Positions 6,572-7,445 of a stretch of DNA of 7,445 nt are shown piece by piece. The DNA lies in NCBI GenBank assembly GCA_030040415.1, contig JASHTT010000310.1:1-7445 (forward strand), in the 5' to 3' direction. Under the pieces are notes generated by a model. That model saw only the letters and a program-made list of their open reading frames with translations, did no database searches and was not told the DNA's origin. A program made the translations under genes and the position numbers. This DNA comes from Streptosporangiaceae bacterium (GTDB lineage: Bacteria > Actinomycetota > Actinomycetes > Streptosporangiales > Streptosporangiaceae). Each line of letters starts with the position of its first letter. Positions within the stretch are counted from its first letter, which is position 1.

Positions 6572-6590
6572 TGAGGTAAGTTCTGGTCCC

Positions 6591-7202
6591 ATGGCGCCCG
6601 GCAGAACGACAGAGCAGGCAGCCGAAACCCGGGCACTCCTCGTGCGAGCCGGCCGGGAGCTGTTCGGCACGATCGGATTCACCATGGCCAAGGCATCCGA
6701 CATCGCCGAACGGGCGGGAGTCACCCGCGGCGCCTTGCTGCACCACTTCGGCGACAAGGAGGGTCTCTTCGCTGCCGTCCTCGAAGAGGTCGAGTCGGAG
6801 TCAGCGAAGCGAGTCTTTGCGGCCGCGGTGACAGGGTCCAACCCTCTGGAGCGACTCCGCCGGGGCTTTGACGCCTTTCTGCTGGAATGCGTCAAAGCCG
6901 ACATCACCCAGATCATGCTGATCGACGGACCTTCGGTGCTCGGATGGCAGGCGTGGCACGAAATTGACTCCCGCTACGGCTATCGGCCAGTTCTCGACAC
7001 GGTCCAAGCTGCCGTGGCCGCCGACCTGGTGGAATCCGACGACCCCGACTCGCTCGCCCATCTTCTCCTCGGCGCCCTGGCTGAGGCGGGGACGGTTATT
7101 GCGCATTCGGACGATCCTGAGGCGACTCGAGCACGCATGTCGAATTCATTGAACCGCCTCATCGACGGGCTTCGACCCGGCCCAAGGCAGACGTCAGGCT
7201 AA
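6591..7202 (+). CDS. TetR/AcrR-family transcriptional repressor
   Basis: The 203-residue length is typical of the family. The N-terminal helix-turn-helix spans about residues 13-58: TRALLVRAGRELFGTIGF, then ASDIAERAGVTRGALLHHFGDKEGLF, with the family signature G(A/S)LYxHFxxKExL seen as GALLHHFGDKEGLF. The C-terminal ligand and dimer domain contains IMLIDGPSVLGWQAWHEID (109-126), a motif shared with a common actinobacterial TetR subgroup. The ATG at 6591 has only a distant GAGG (6573-6576), and no in-frame start lies just upstream, so the mRNA may have a very short leader. It is divergent from the VOC-hydrolase operon across 53 bp holding a palindrome, so it likely represses that operon and may control itself. 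The inducer is unknown. Confidence 0.92.
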   Translation: MAPGRTTEQAAETRALLVRAGRELFGTIGFTMAKASDIAERAGVTRGALLHHFGDKEGLFAAVLEEVESESAKRVFAAAVTGSNPLERLRRGFDAFLLECVKADITQIMLIDGPSVLGWQAWHEIDSRYGYRPVLDTVQAAVAADLVESDDPDSLAHLLLGALAEAGTVIAHSDDPEATRARMSNSLNRLIDGLRPGPRQTSG

Positions 7203-7211
7203 GGGACGGGC

Positions 7212-7239
7212 TTCACGCCCAGGCGAACACCGGCGTGAA
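7212..7239. terminator. Stem-loop between convergent TetR and tRNA genes
   Basis: TTCACGCC (7212-7219) pairs exactly with GGCGTGAA (7232-7239) across a 12-nt loop, starting 9 bp after the TetR stop. It could end transcription from both sides. There is no T-run directly after it and the loop is large, so the call is tentative. Confidence 0.4.
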
Positions 7240-7294
7240 CGAGCGGCCCTGCCTGCAATTTTCCGGCACCGCAAGGCGGCTCGCCAAAGTCATG

Positions 7295-7367
7295 TGGAGC
7301 TAAGGGGATTCGAACCCCTGACCTTCTGCATGCCATGCAGACGCGCTACCAGCTGCGCCATAGCCCC
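7295..7367 (-). tRNA. tRNA-Ala (anticodon GGC)
   Basis: The 73-nt minus-strand sequence folds as a full cloverleaf. Acceptor GGGGCTA pairs with TAGCTCC and includes the G3-U70 wobble that marks alanine tRNAs. The D arm is GCGC/GCGC, the anticodon stem is TCTGC/GCAGA with loop ATGGCAT (anticodon GGC), the variable loop is AGGTC, and the T arm is AGGGG/CCCCT with loop TTCGAAT. The discriminator base is A. CCA is not encoded; the next bases are CAT. It decodes GCC (and GCU) alanine codons, GCC being abundant in high-GC genomes. Confidence 0.97.
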
Positions 7368-7405
7368 TCGCCTGCGGCGACGACCATCGCCGACAGAACG
7401 CAGCT

Positions 7406-7411
7406 AGCATA
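7406..7411 (-). promoter_or_regulatory. Possible -10 box of the tRNA-Ala promoter
   Basis: TATGCT on the minus strand lies 38 bp before the tRNA 5' end and would give a leader of about 30 nt. No clear -35 box is seen upstream. A small stem TCGCC/GGCGA with a 3-nt loop (7368-7380) touches the mature 5' end, where RNase P cuts. Confidence 0.35.
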
Positions 7412-7445
7412 CTGGCTTCCGGGCGCCTAGACGTACCGGGCGGGT

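Noticed and set aside
6565..6588. TTGTCA (6565-6570) as the -35 box of the TetR promoter
   Set aside because: A -10 at normal spacing would fall on the ATG at 6591. It is simply the other strand of the VOC -35 box.
5916..6746. A 276-codon minus-strand frame covering the VOC gene and part of the TetR gene
   Set aside because: Only its last 70 or so codons are real, as the N-terminal part of the hydrolase remnant. The upstream part is out of frame with the VOC gene and antisense to TetR.

Overview
The window looks like chromosomal DNA from a high-GC actinomycete (Streptomyces, Streptosporangiales or a related group). The evidence is the strong G/C bias at third codon positions, an AfsR-type SARP/NB-ARC/TPR regulator, a SigE-subfamily ECF sigma factor, a probable leaderless promoter, and a tRNA-Ala with no encoded CCA. 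I cannot assign a genus.

Layout, left to right: (1) 1-125, minus strand, the first 41 codons of a SigE-family ECF sigma factor whose gene runs off the left edge. (2) 126-398, non-coding, with a perfect 16-bp hairpin that probably ends the next gene. (3) 399-2303, minus, a secreted family 5 (peptide/oligopeptide-type) solute-binding lipoprotein with no permease or ATPase gene in the window. (4) 2304-2403, a 100-bp gap carrying three CTTGGCG heptamers at exact 11-bp spacing, the repeat layout known for SARP activator sites. (5) 2404-5421, minus, a large AfsR-like regulator. (6) 5509-6134, minus, a broken alpha/beta hydrolase gene that has lost its nucleophile segment and is frameshifted. (7) 6151-6537, minus, a small VOC (glyoxalase/dioxygenase fold) protein. 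(8) 6591-7202, plus, a divergent TetR regulator. (9) 7295-7367, minus, tRNA-Ala(GGC).

Two regulatory modules can be proposed. In the right half, the TetR gene diverges from the VOC-hydrolase operon. The 53-bp gap between them holds a good promoter (TTGACA, 16 bp, TATCAT) with a 19-bp near-perfect palindrome overlapping its -10 box, as expected for a TetR operator. The hydrolase half of the operon is decayed, so the VOC gene may be its only working product. In the left half, the AfsR-like protein is encoded just upstream of the binding-protein gene on the same strand, and the 11-bp-phased repeats lie between them. The simplest reading is that the regulator controls the lipoprotein gene, but no good -10 box sits at the usual distance from the repeats.

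I see no CRISPR array, phage gene, insertion sequence or toxin-antitoxin pair. The families are all known. The points most worth a second look are the phased repeats, the leaderless VOC promoter with its operator, the hydrolase decay, and the cysteine-pair pattern of the lipoprotein.
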